Positions 1-11,301 of a stretch of DNA of 64,000 nt are shown here, one piece after another. Source of the DNA: Caprimulgus europaeus (taxonomy: Eukaryota > Chordata > Aves > Caprimulgiformes > Caprimulgidae). Both the position numbers and the translations under genes were made by a program. The notes beneath the pieces are model-generated. The model was not told where the DNA came from. It made no database searches and worked only from the letters and a program-made list of their open reading frames with translations. Each line of letters opens with the position of its first letter. Position 1 is the first letter of the stretch. The stretch covers positions 123,875,023-123,939,022 of the forward strand of contig OU015523.1 in assembly GCA_907165065.1 (NCBI GenBank), written 5' to 3'.

Positions 1-412
1 CTCTCTGCCCAGCAGCTCTCCCCCCACTCCTCCCCAAGCCTGGAGCTGCCGGGGGTTGTTGGGGCCGAAGTGCAGGACCCAACATTTGGCCTCATGGAAA
101 CTCCTGCAGTCCTGGCCCATGGATCCAGCCTGGCCAGATCCCTCTGCAGAGCCTCCCCACCCTCCAGCAGATCAACACTCCCACCCAGCTCGGTGTCCTC
201 TGCAAACTGACTGAGAGTGCCCTCGATCCCCTCGCCCAGATCATGGATCCAGATGTTAAACAGGACCAGCCCCAGCACTGAGCCCTGGGGACACCACTGG
301 TGTCCAGTCCCAGATGGATTTAACTCCATCCCCACCACTCTCCAGGCCCAGCCATCCACACAGTTTTCCACCCAGTGAAGAGCACACCCATCCCGGCCAT
401 GAGCAGCCATTT
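1..412 (-). mobile_element. CR1 LINE fragment, group A, ORF2 RT region
   Basis: Read on the minus strand it encodes the end of the reverse-transcriptase domain. The visible motif FAEDTELGGSVDLLEGG stands where CR1 normally has FADDTKLGG, so the second catalytic Asp of this copy is not conserved as such (ADD to AED). It closely matches the 5' part of the copy at 10453-11301 (shared GVSMRPNVGSCT region). Its 5' end is truncated near 412, and its 3' part lies outside the window. Confidence 0.9.
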
Positions 413-1180
413 TCTGTGGGAAATGGTTTCTTACACTCAAAACTAACAAGGAACAGGTGAAGTATTAAAAAATTGCAATCAATATTAGAACCTTTTCTTT
501 GATGGCAAACCTGTTCCTTCCAAATTACTCATTTCCTAACATTTTTTTCACACATTTAAGCTACTTTTGAACCACGTGCACAACTGTTGATACAGACACT
601 CTACTCTGGATTCAAGTCTCCTTTTTGAGCTGATTCCTGCAACGTGGACCTCCAGGAAATGTTGAAAGTTCAAAAGAAAGGATGAGCAAAAGCTGGAATA
701 ATCCACCCATGAATGTGTTTAGCATTTCAGAGCAAGGCACATGTTTTCAGTAGTAATATAATACGAATTTTTCTTCTCCACATTCTTTAACTGCAAGAAA
801 ATTGGTGCTGACAAGCTATAAACCAGTTGTAAAAATCCTGTTCAGACCTGACAGCTGTATTTACATTTTTGGTTCATTTTTCAGGCATTGTATTAACTTA
901 GGAAAGTAGAAACAGAACTATTTTCCTCAAACATACAGCATGATGTCATTACTGTGTAGGATAAGCCAGACCTGGAGGCTTCTGGCCATGCAGAAGCTTG
1001 CCAACACAAGCTCAGCACGCACAAATATATGATGAAGGTATTCCTATGCAAATGAGCTGTTTGGAAATGACAGTTTAATTAGAGGAAAGTCCCAGCCAGG
1101 CAATGCTCCAAATATCCTAATCTTAAAGTATTGAATACAACATTGAGAAATTATTTATGAATATAGAGATATATAAGAAA

Positions 1181-1257
1181 ATCAACACTTCTACCCAACT
1201 TGGTGTCATCTGGAAACTTACTGAGGGTAACCTTGATCTCCTTGTCCAGGGAATCAA
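1181..1257 (-). mobile_element. Inverted CR1 RT piece upstream of a sense CR1 3' end
   Basis: The minus strand reads gacaccaagttgggtagaag, equivalent to the region just after the RT FADD motif (compare 170-245). It stands about 24 bp before a plus-strand CR1 3' end at 1281. Internal ORF2 sequence inverted relative to the 3' end is the layout made by twin priming. Confidence 0.75.
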
Positions 1258-1280
1258 TGTATATGAGCATATGTCACACT

Positions 1281-1545
1281 TAATGGCTCTAAACTGAAAG
1301 AGGTGAGATTTAGGTGAGATGTGAGGAAGAAATTGTTTGGTGTGAGGGTGGTGAGACCCTGGCCCAGGTTGGCCAGAGAAGCTGTGGCTGCTCCTCCCTG
1401 GAAGTGTTCTGGGCCAGGTTGGCTGAGGCTTTGAGCAACCTGGTCTAGTGGAAGGTGTCCCTGCTGATGGCAGGAACTGGCTGAGCTTTAAGGTCCCTTC
1501 CAACCCAAACCAGTCTGGAATTCTATGATTCTATTCTATATTTAG
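1281..1545 (+). mobile_element. CR1 LINE 3' end, group C-like
   Basis: It contains the group C tail (gatgtgaggaagaaattgtt, then gacctggtctagtggaaggtgtccc) and ends with ATTCTATG octamers at about 1520-1540. Only about 265 bp of the 3' end is present in this orientation. Its upstream part is the inverted piece at 1181-1257. Confidence 0.9.
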
Positions 1546-2479
1546 TTAAAAGATTCAAACCCAGTATTTTTGGGGGGAAGGTATTTTAAGCTGACCCTAA
1601 AATGATATATACCAAGGTAAATTATTGAAAGCCCTTTTCCAACAATTGGTATTTTCATTATCTTGACAGTTTCTGCCATATAAATTCACAGACAAGTTAG
1701 TGTGAAGTCAATTTTTAATCCATTCACTTTATTTCTAACAAGGTGCAAGTTTGATGCTTGCAGGTGAATAAGGAATGTGGTAAATACGTTGTTTCTACAT
1801 AAATCCCTCCATGAATGAGCTCTGTGTGGGTGGTTAAATACACATCAAGGAATATTATGACTGCACCAAAGCAGCTCAGTTGAGCTCAATGTTAATTATG
1901 ATTATTATTATTTTTTTTAGCCCAGCAGATAAATTATTTAAGTAGCAAAATTATCCTGGAAGCGACCACGTACACCTGATCTGGCTGCTCGACAAAGCAA
2001 ATAAACCACAGCTATGACAAGACTTTTAATCTGTTTTCTGTTTTTCCTAATTCAAGGGAGAAAACACCACAATATTTGGGTTTTTAAGTTGACAGCCAAT
2101 TATTAAGAAATGATCCAAACAGTTTCACAAGGTTTTACTGTGATGGATGACTAATGCTGGTCCAGATTACTCAGCACAGAACTCAGCTGCAATTTCTCTT
2201 CCCAAACCCACAGAGGGAAGATAACTGAATATTTCTTCATCATTCTTCTCTGAAGATCTTGTACTGTGAAATATACTCCTGAGAATGCAAGCTGGGTGGT
2301 AAGAGAAAAAAATTCTCCCCAAGAAAATTATTTTAAGTTTCTTTTAACTTAACACCACTCAGGAATAACCAAAAATCACAACCATTCAGTTTTGTCATGA
2401 TTTTGGAAGCAAATCTTAAGCCTGGGAACTTATATATGTTGTATATTTAGTTCCAAAGGATCATTGAGTTAAAACTTAC

Positions 2480-2602
2480 CCTGCTGGAAGTCTCCAGTAA
2501 AAACTGGAATGTGTTTTGTACAGCTTGGCATGTCTCTAGTTCAGTCCTGCTGAATGCCATTAAATAATCCTTAAGGTGATCATATACATTTCCATCAAGA
2601 GC
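2480..2602 (-). CDS. FCHSD2: FCHSD2 coding exon, C-terminal part of F-BAR domain
   Basis: This 123-nt, 41-codon exon is phase 0 at both ends. On the minus strand it reads ALDGNVYDHLKDYLMAFSRT then ELETCQAVQNTFQFLLETSSR, nearly identical to human FCHSD2 as I recall it (human has ...LIAFSRT... and ...LLENSSK). The acceptor is a pyrimidine-rich stretch ending CTACAG at 2603; the donor is GTAAGT starting at 2479. FCHSD2 is the vertebrate relative of fly Nervous wreck: its F-BAR dimer binds curved phosphoinositide membrane, and its SH3 domains promote actin assembly at clathrin-coated pits. This segment forms late helix of the F-BAR bundle. It is the last exon in the window. It is 31 kb from the preceding exon at 33707-33835, and a CR1 lies only 400 bp from its acceptor. 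Confidence 0.97.
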
Positions 2603-3003
2603 CTGTAGGAGAGAAAGAAGTTGAGAAAATTAAGATTATAAGAAAAGTAATATGTACTTTTGGATATGGTTTATTAATATTCATGTTTAGGTTTGTAAGA
2701 TGCTGGTAGAATTTCTTTGAACACTTAAATCACCTGTAATTACCAGCCTGGATGGTGACAGATGGACATGTTTCATTTTGGATGAGGATTGACAGGGCTT
2801 GAGTTCCATTAGATGGCACCACAGAGCATGGTAATGTATCAGGTTGTATTAAATGATTTCCACCCAGTTGTGTAATATGGGCATAGCAGAACAGTGGGGT
2901 CAGGTCTGGATAAGTGAAGACGCTCAGGGAGATGTCATTGATGTCAAGAAAGGGATCTAGAAACTGCCAGGATATGGGGTTCTACCAAGTCATTGTCCCA
3001 CAT

Positions 3004-3862
3004 TCACAGAGTCACAGACTGGTGGGGTTGGAAGGGACCTCAGGAGATCATCCAGTCCAACCCCTCTGCCAAAGCAGGTTCCCTACACCAGGTTGCACAG
3101 GAAAGTGTCCAGGTGGGTTTGAACATCTCCAGAGATGGAGACTCCACACCCTCTCTGGCCAGCCTGGCCCAGGGCTCCAAAACCCTCACAGGGAAGAAGT
3201 TTTTCCTTCAGTTTCTCTGGAACTTCTGGTGTCCCAGTTTGTGCCCATTGCCCCTTGTCCTGTCACTGGGCACCACCCAGAAGAGCCCGGCCCCATCCAT
3301 TTGGCCCCCACCCTTCAGCTATTGACAGACATTGATCAGATCCCCTCTCAGGCTGCTCTTCTCCAGGCTGAACAGTCCCAGCTCTCTCAGCCTCTCCTCA
3401 CACAGGAGATGCTCCAGGCCCCTCAGCATCTTTGTGGCCTCCACTGGACTCTCTCCAGAAGATCCCTGTCCCTCTGGAACTGAGGAGCCCAGAACTGGAC
3501 ACAACACCCCAGATGTGGCCTCACCAGGGCAGAGTAGAGGGGGAGGAGAACCTCCCTCGACCTGCTGGCCACATTTGTCTTAATGCACCCCAGGAGACCA
3601 TTGGCCTTCTTGGCCACAAGGGCACACTGTTGGCTCATGGTCAACTGGTCATCCACCAGCACTCCCAGGTCCTTCTCTGCAGGGCTGCTTTCAGCAGGTC
3701 ACCCCCAACCTGTCCTGGTGCCTGGGGTTATTCCTCCCCAGATGCAGGACTCTACACTTGCCCTTATTGAACCTCATCAGGTTCCTCTCCACCCAACTCT
3801 CCAACCTGTCCAGATCTCTCTGAATGACCACACAGCCTTCTGGTGGATCAGCCATTCCTCCA
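3004..3862 (-). mobile_element. CR1 LINE fragment, group D
   Basis: The minus strand carries decayed ORF2: [20 protein letters not shown], then [40 protein letters not shown] and [20 protein letters not shown]. The 3' tail at 3004-3030 contains the CACAGAGTCACAGA octamers. The copy is about 860 bp, 5' truncated inside ORF2 and frameshifted. It closely matches the copy at 18440-19140. Confidence 0.95.
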
Positions 3863-4267
3863 CATGACATCACCAAAACCTACAGCAACATCTGCATGCT
3901 TCAAATACACAACTATGTGCTCATTAAAATCTCCTCATCACCATCTGCCATGTTCCATAAGCACAACTGTGCACAGAAACATCAAATACATTAAAAAAAT
4001 GTATCATGAACTTATCAGCTATCAGAAGATGACACCAAAGTTCAAACTCCACAGCTCTGTTGTAACCAGAGCCATAAAATGACGTCACATGGCTTAGGTT
4101 AAACCTGTGTGACTTTGGAAGTGACTGATAATTTCATTTAAATATGTGAGTCTGGATATATTCCAAAATATAGATTTAAATATATCAAAATTCACAGATA
4201 GCCATTTAAAAATAGGATATTCGCTGAGATAGTGTCTACCAGATTTCATCAGATTCAAGAATGGATT

Positions 4268-4494
4268 TCTATAGAAAATTGCATTTCATTATTTAAATAA
4301 TTGTGAAATTATTTAAGAAATAATTTCAGCTCCAACAAAATCAAGGCCAACATTCAAGACCAGACATTTCTCTATAAAATTGCATTTGATTATTTAAATA
4401 ATTGTGAAAACTCAGGAGGGAACAAAAGGTGAAATTGTGCAAGGCTTTAAGAAATAAGTTTCAGCTCCAACAAAATCAAGCCCAATGTTTAAGA
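4268..4494 (+). repeat. Imperfect direct tandem duplication, about 100-bp unit
   Basis: 4268-4370 and 4371-4494 share attatttaaataattgtgaa and, further on, tttcagctccaacaaaatca. The first copy lacks about 40 bp that the second has between these blocks (cucaggaggg... to ...ggcttt). It looks like an old local duplication followed by a deletion. Confidence 0.8.
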
Positions 4495-5216
4495 CGAGGC
4501 TGACAGTGAAGCAGACACAAATCACCCAGAGCTGACAACAAACAGCAGAAGAGATTTTCCTTCTGCAAAGAAGTCTCAACTCGCCATCAGCACCCAACTA
4601 CAGCCACCACCAGATGAAATTACAACTCAACATCTGGATGTTCTTACAGTAGGATGAATAAAATTGTGTGACTGGGATTCTTGTATCCAACATTTTATCT
4701 CCAAAATCCACTTTACACTCTTTTCTTCATCCTTGACTGACCAAGTGTGAAGTACCTCCTAGCACAGGCTGATCTTCTCCTTCAACCTTAGACATTAAAC
4801 CTCCCTCAAACCTGTTAGCATAAAACTACATCCATCAGAAACCACCCAGACAGGACATGATGCCAAACCAGCAGCAAAGATGGGCACCACAACGTCACCA
4901 GCTCACTCAGACACCCCTGTCAAAGCATGGTCTCAAGGGGTCAGCAGCCAGAGCAGATGTTTGAGGCCACCAGCCACAGGCAAGAGCTGTAGGTTCACTT
5001 CTCCAAGATCTTACAAGTGATGTCAGCTCTACCCAATACTCCATTAAGAAAGATTAAAAAAATAATAATAATTCTTATTACAAGAGCTCTGTGGCTGGGA
5101 TGTTACATTGATAAAAATGTCCTGAATTTCCCACTGTAAATCCATAAAAAACCTGCAGAGATACACACACAGCTTCAGTTCTTGTCTCTCCTGGTATAGG
5201 CACAGTGTTACTGGAA

Positions 5217-5728
5217 TTGTGTCCAGTGTTGAGCCCCTGACTCCAAGAAGGACCTGGAGGTGCTGGAGCGTGTCCAGAGAAGGGAACGGAGCTGGGGAAG
5301 GGTCTGGAGCACAAGTGTGCTGAGTTCAGGCTGAGGGAACTGGGGGTGCTGAGCCTGGAGAAAAGGAGGCTGAGGGGAGACCTTGTGGCTCTGTCCAAGT
5401 CCCTTGGAGGAGGGTGCAGAGAGGTGGGGGTGGGTCTGTTCCAGCAAGGAGCAAGGGACAGGACAAGAGGAAATGGCCTCAAGTTGTGGCCAGGGCAGTT
5501 GAGATGGGATGTGAGGAAGAATTTCTTTGCTGAAAGGGTTCTGAGGCATTGGAAGGGGTTGCCCAGGGCAGTGGTGGAGTCCCCATCCCTGGAGGGATTG
5601 AAGAGTCGTGTAGACACAGTGCTGAGGGACATGGGATAGTGGGGGACTGGTCAGTGTTGGGTTCATGGTTGGACTTGATGATCTTAAAGGGCTTTTCCCA
5701 TCCAGGCCATGCTGGGATTCTGTGAAGC
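5217..5728 (+). mobile_element. CR1 LINE 3' fragment, group A
   Basis: The plus strand reads [20 protein letters not shown], then [20 protein letters not shown] and [20 protein letters not shown] in ORF2 frame. It ends at gctgggattctgtgaa. It is 5' truncated at the segment aligned with [15 protein letters not shown], about 512 bp long, with few lesions. Confidence 0.95.
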
Positions 5729-7519
5729 CCATCCCAACACGTGTTTATTCTCTGCACCTATTTTCTATCAAGCATTAAGAATTAATTCATCTCCAGGTGT
5801 GCTCTGTAGCTCTAGGAATATAAAAAGATCTATAAATATTAACTTCTTGATTTCCCCACTCCTCCTGCAATGACCACAGCTCCCCAGTTTGGTGCTGAGA
5901 TGCCACCATACCCAACCAGTGTGACATGGAGACTTAGAAGATTGATCTATAAGAAAGAACATCAAAGATAAACATGGCTAAATATTAGGAAGCACAAACT
6001 CTCTGCATGTGAAAACTGCCTTACAGCCTTTCTCCTTTCATTAATTAAAAGTGGGTCTGATATGATGAAGTTTTTAAATACTGATGAGAATTGGAGTTAT
6101 TAAAGGCAACGCCACACAACACAGCCAAGCACCCCACGGCGACACGCACAGCTAAAAACGTGCTAAAAACCTCATTGTTGAAGAGAAAAAGTGACAATCC
6201 CATCACTTCCAGGATTAGAGAGCTGGTTGGTGACAAATTGCTTTCAAGGATAATGTATCTATTCAATCCATACAATGGTAATTAATATATCAAGCTGGGT
6301 ATGTTAATATTAAAACAAAAGATTTGACTTGCTGAACTATAAATGAATATTCACGTGGGATTTTATAATACCTAATGTGAATCTCATTCACTGACAAACT
6401 CTCTGACCCAAACCACTGAACATTACAATTTAGGTTTGCAATAAAACATCTTTTTAAAATTTCTGATCACATAACTTGGAAGAGGAAACTTGAAAAAAAA
6501 AATAAAATAATCAAAATCAAAAAAAGCCAACAGATTATTCAGCTACAACGGCTTTTGTTCTCTTTCTGAAGCTCAAAAGATTACTAAATCACTGCCTGTA
6601 TTACAATCAGATTGAAAAACCTGTCTTTTTTCCAGTCTTAAAAGGAAATAAAGGGGTTTTTTTAACCAATCTAGCACCTGAATGAAGATAATATGAAGTG
6701 AAGTACCACAGAATTATCAGTTCCAAGGAGAGGAAAAAAATCATGGTTTTTAAGAAATCAATTCTTTATAGTGAGATTGTCATACTAAAGGTAAGAAACT
6801 CCTTCCCCACCTGAGGTCAAGCTTTAGCAGAATAATGGCTGAAATTAGAACTGAAAAAATTTGAAACTGTGAACAAAGGCAATGGATACACAATTAAATT
6901 AAAGTGCATTTTAATAAGAAATCCTATATGATAACTGAAATCAATAAAATGACATATGGGGGGGGTGAGAACATTTTTCTTACATCAACATAAAGTCACA
7001 ACTATAACATAACATGGTTTTCCTAGCAGCAAAATTTCAGTCCTGATTTAGATCATCATTTTGAGGAGGTTTTTCTTTTTAATTCAAGAGATTTTATTAA
7101 ACATTTTAGGAATGAGGATGCGTTGACTTTGATAATTCTACATTTGCCTCGAAAGCAAAGAGGTAAATACAACTATTTTATGGACTGGTAGTGTATTGGG
7201 TTGCCTTTGGGATGTTCTTCACCACAGATGACAAGGTATGATGGTGCAAAGACATGGTGTTGAACATATCACATTAATTTGCATAATTCTGGATAATATC
7301 TTTACAGTTTGAACTCACATGTTCAAATTAAACCTCTCTTTCAACCATCTGAATGCACCAGGTACCAAAACCTGGACCTCAGAATACAAAGTTAGAAGAC
7401 CACAAAAACCTCCCTACGCTTGTCAAGGCGTGTGGGGTTTCACTGACTAATTAACACTGCTCTGAGCTGGGTCATCACTGTGTAGAAAAATTTACCTTAA
7501 ACATGAGCATTTGTATTTT

Positions 7520-7985
7520 TCATAGAATCATGGAATGGTTTGGGTTGGGAGGAACCTTAAAGCTCATCCAGTTCCAACCCCCCTGCCAGCAGCAGGGACA
7601 CCTTCCACTAGACCAGGTTGCTCCCTGCCCCATCCAACCTGGCCCAGAACACTTCCAGGGAGGAGCAGCCACAGCTTCTCTGCCCAACCTGGGCCAGGGT
7701 CGCACCACCTTCACACCAAACAATTTCTTCCTCACATCTCAGCTCCAGCTCCCCTCTGACACTTTCAAGCCATCACCCCTTGTTCTCTCACTCCCTGCCC
7801 TTGGACAAAGTCCCTCCCCAGCCTTCCTGGAGCCCCTTCAGGTACTGGGAGGCCACTGGAAGGTCTCCCTGGAGCCTTCTCTTCTCCAGGCTGAACAGCC
7901 CCAACTCTCTCAGCCTGTCCTCACAGCAGAGCTGCTCCAGTCCTGGCATCATCCTCGTGGCCTCCTCTGCACTGGCTCCAGCAGG
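7520..7985 (-). mobile_element. CR1 LINE 3' fragment, group C
   Basis: The 3' tail lies at the low end (catagaatcatggaatggtt). The minus-strand reading [20 protein letters not shown] matches the other group C copies, as does the disrupted frame at the gccacgagg segment. It is 5' truncated near 7985. Confidence 0.93.
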
Positions 7986-8122
7986 CAATATTCTTATATA
8001 TTTTGGAACTCTCTAACTCTCACTGGAACTCCACTCCTTCAAGAAGATGACCATCATGGATCAAATTAAGTTTTCATTTGTAAACATTCAACCATTTGTG
8101 AGTTGATGCAACTCAACTTTTT

Positions 8123-8292
8123 TTACCTGTCCCAATTTTGCCTACCTTGAGCATTAAAAACCTCGAGAAACTCTTCAGAAGCTGCCACCACTTTGCTGGA
8201 AACAATACAGCTGATGTTGAAGGCAAAGAATTTCCTTACATGGGTGGAGGTAACCAAAATTAGACCTGACCCTGCCCCACCCAGACTACAGT
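8123..8292 (-). other. Candidate cryptic exon or decayed coding segment, unidentified
   Basis: On the minus strand a strong pyrimidine tract (ccttatcttttcattttcag) ends at 8293. It is followed by about 55 open codons reading GSGLILVTSTHVRKFFAFNI, then VSSKVVAASEEFLEVFNAQ, and a TAA at 8125-8123. Possible donors are GTAGGC within the ORF and GTAAAA at 8126. Spliced after the 33707 exon (phase 0), it would hit a stop within 11 codons, so it is not part of the normal FCHSD2 reading frame. It could be a poison exon, part of an unrecognised old transposon, or chance. I do not recognise the peptide. Confidence 0.3.
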
Positions 8293-9139
8293 CTGAAAAT
8301 GAAAAGATAAGGAGAAGTTTTAAATGAACTGAACAAAAATCATTGTGTTTGTGGAGTGATATCTTTGCTCTGAAGTCAATGGTATTGCATCATGGTCATG
8401 GGATATATTTTCCTGTTCAGTAATCAAAGTAAAACCCTCAAATAAAAAGGGAGATCCATATCACAGATGGCTTCTCTCTATTTTAGGTAGTCTATTAAAA
8501 ATTAAAACCAATTTATTTTACCACTCTATTTTCATTTGCATTAGAAACTCTGTTTTATCTGTCCATGATCTGTTTTGGTTTGAAAACAACCTGTAAGCCA
8601 TTAAAAACAGGGATTCTCTTTTTCATCCAGTATTTTCCATAATTCTACTCTAAACTTTTTATTACTTAACATTAAAAAAGCGCCCCAATCTCAATGACAT
8701 AACATGCTGAGTGAAGCTTTTTCAGTGTTTGTCTTTAAAACTGATGCCTATAATCCATTAAATAAACAGTGGGATCTCATGGATGATGAAGTCTGGGAAT
8801 TCTCAGTTGAATGATTTTGGTAAATGAGATTCCAAGGGTTTTAATTTTTATATGTAAATACCTCAGAATATAAAAAGGAACATAAAAATTAGATCTTGGG
8901 GTACATATAATAATAACTAAATTATTAACAGGAATTATTACTATTAAGACATGAGCTTAGGCATCCTCCTGGGTCTCTGAGAGGTTAAAAACCAGAGTAG
9001 TTCAGATCTATTTTAGCCCAAGTGTGGCAATGGAACTCTGATTATTTGGAAATGAAGGACAGAGTAAAATACAATTGTCTAAATAAACAGAGTAAACTAA
9101 ACAACTGTCTACAACTCAGAAATAAAAAAGTCCACAGGA

Positions 9140-9556
9140 AGGCATATGAGGAGAGGCTGAAGTCACTTGGATTGTTCAGCCTGGAGAAGAGGAGACTGAG
9201 AGGAGATCTCCTGGCGGTCTGGAACTTCCTCCCCAGGGGAAGAGGAGGGGCAGGCGCTGAGCTCTTCTCTCTGGCCACCAACGCCAGGAGCAGAGGCCAT
9301 GGCAGGAAGATGTGGCAGGGGAGGGTGAGGTTGGCCATGAGGAAAAGGTTCTTGAGGCAGAGGGTGGTGGAGCACTGGCACAGGCTCCCCAGGGAGGTGC
9401 TGATGGCCCCAAGGCTGACAAGATTCCAGCAGCATTTGGCCAAGGCCCTCAGGGACATGGTGTGAATGTTGGGATTGTCCTGTGCAGGGACAGGAGCTGG
9501 ACTCCATCATCCTGGTGGGTCCCTCCAGCTCACAACATGCTGTGATTCTATGAATC
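9140..9556 (+). mobile_element. CR1 LINE 3' fragment, group B
   Basis: It has a clean ORF2 C-terminal frame: [20 protein letters not shown], then ATNARSRGHGRKMWQGRV and QRVVEHWHRLPREVLMAP. The tail ends tgctgtgattctatgaatcc. It is about 417 bp. Its 5' break is near those of the group B copies at 20085 and 49914. Confidence 0.95.
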
Positions 9557-10452
9557 CCTGATAACTTGAATCAGCTGCCTTTGCCCAACTCACATCAGCA
9601 ACACACAAGAACATTTCCCAAGGATATTTGGAAAGAAAGGAAGGAAGGTCAGGAGAACCCATCCTTTTCACTTAGCACTTCATCCCACAGTGATTTTCCC
9701 ATAAAAATGCTGATTCCGGGTAGTAATTTATTCTAGACATCAACTTGTCCAAATATAGAAGAGAAGCTTGTGTTCTTTCAGTCTTTTTCTTTTTTTCCAT
9801 CACTGCAGAAATTTGTCACTGGTGAAATACCCTTCTTCTCCATCAAGACACCCTAATGTAAGTCAATTCTAGGGAATATTTGTCAACAAAATGTGACTTT
9901 TATATATCAATTACTGAGAAACCCATGATCAAAGCAAGAGGAACATCCCAGAACACCATGCCTGTGGAAACCACGTATCTGCTGACAAAAAACAACTTAA
10001 AAATCTTTATCTGCTAAACCATAAGGGCAAGTAGAGAAAACTGCTAAGAAAAGCTGATGACAAAAAGCTTTTTTGTCATCTTTTACCTACCCTCTTTGCT
10101 GGTTCAAAAAGTTAGAACTGGATTTTCTCAGCCTACAAGGAGAAAGGAGCACTTCAACTCAGCTCTGTAAAATCAGAATTTCAAGTCAGGCAGTGGTGCA
10201 GCCCCACAATGTGCATCCCATGCAAACCAGTGGTAGCTGAGGCCATCAAATTCTCTGTATCCCAGGATAATCTTGCACATCCAAAGCTGCTGCAGTGATA
10301 AACCTGCTTGATAGTGAGGTCCAGATCCACCTCGCTCTTGCTGAAGTAACACTAGATATTTCTACCTGTGAATGTCTGGAATTTAGTGAGGTCCCACAAG
10401 TGGGAAACAAAACTGCTCTAAAGAAGGTAAATATGGAGAGAAAGAGGGAAGG

Positions 10453-11301
10453 AATCCCAGAATCCCAGCACTTCCTCCACTGGAAAAGCCCTTTCAGTTC
10501 ATGGAGTCCACTCATGAACCCAACACTGACCAGTCCCCACTGACCCATGTCCCTCAGCACTGTGTCTACACGACTCTTCAATCCCTCCAGGGATGGGGAC
10601 TCCACCACTGCCCTGGGCAACCCCTTCCAATGCCTCAGAACCCTTGCAGCAAAGAAATTCTTCCTCACATCCCATCTCAACTGCCCTGGCCACAACTGGA
10701 GCCCATTTCCTCTTGTCCTGTCCCTTGCTCCTTGCTTGAACAGACCCACCCCCACCTCTCTCCACCCTCCTCCAAGGGACTTGGACAGAGCCACAAGGTC
10801 TCCCCTCAGCCTCCTTTTCTCCAGGCTCAGCACCCCCAGTTCCCTCAGCCGGGAACTCAGCACACTTGTGCTCCAGACCCTTCCCCAGCTCCGGTCCCTT
10901 CTCTGGACACGCTCCAGCACCTCCAGGTCCTTCTTGGACTCAGGGGCCCAACACTGAACCCAGCACTCGAGCTGCGGCCTCACCAGTGCCCAGGGCAGGG
11001 GGAAGAGAACTTCCCTGCTCCTACTGGCCACACTGGTGCTGATCCAGGCCAGGATGCCCTTGGCCTTCTTGGCCACCTGGGCACTCTGCTGGCTCCTGTT
11101 CAGCTGCTGTTGCCCAGCACCCCCAGGTCCCTCTGTGCCCAGCAGTTCTCCCCCCACTCCTCCCCAAGCCTGGAGCTGCCGGGGGTTGTTGGGGCCAAAG
11201 TGCAGGACCCAACATTTGGCCTCATGGAAACTCCTGCAGTTGGTCCTGGCCCATGGATCCAGCCTGGCCAGATCCCTCTGCAGAGCCTCCCCACCCTCCA
11301 G
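10453..11301 (-). mobile_element. CR1 LINE fragment, group A, longest open ORF2 remnant
   Basis: About 849 bp. The minus strand keeps a mostly open frame from SQQSAQVAKKAKGILAWIST through RSREVLFPLPWALVRPQLEC and [20 protein letters not shown] to [21 protein letters not shown] frame break lies upstream, near GHRGTWGCW. The 3' tail GGGATTCTGGGATTC is at 10453-10466. The 5' end is truncated at 11301 in the segment shared with 1-412. Confidence 0.95.

Larger units (their letters stand above)
1..2479 (-). other. FCHSD2: FCHSD2 intron downstream of the 2480-2602 exon (cut by window edge)
   Basis: It opens with GTAAGT on the minus strand at 2479-2474 and runs off the left edge. It holds CR1 pieces at 1-412, 1181-1257 and 1281-1545. 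I see nothing recognisable in 413-1180 or 1546-2473, which are ordinary AT-rich intron. The next FCHSD2 exon (human protein continues VVRDYNLQLF) must lie left of the window. Confidence 0.85.

Noticed and set aside
10246-11157. A 303-codon open frame that could be taken for a gene
   Set aside because: It is the decayed C-terminus of CR1 ORF2 plus flanking intron; it has no start or upstream RT domain.
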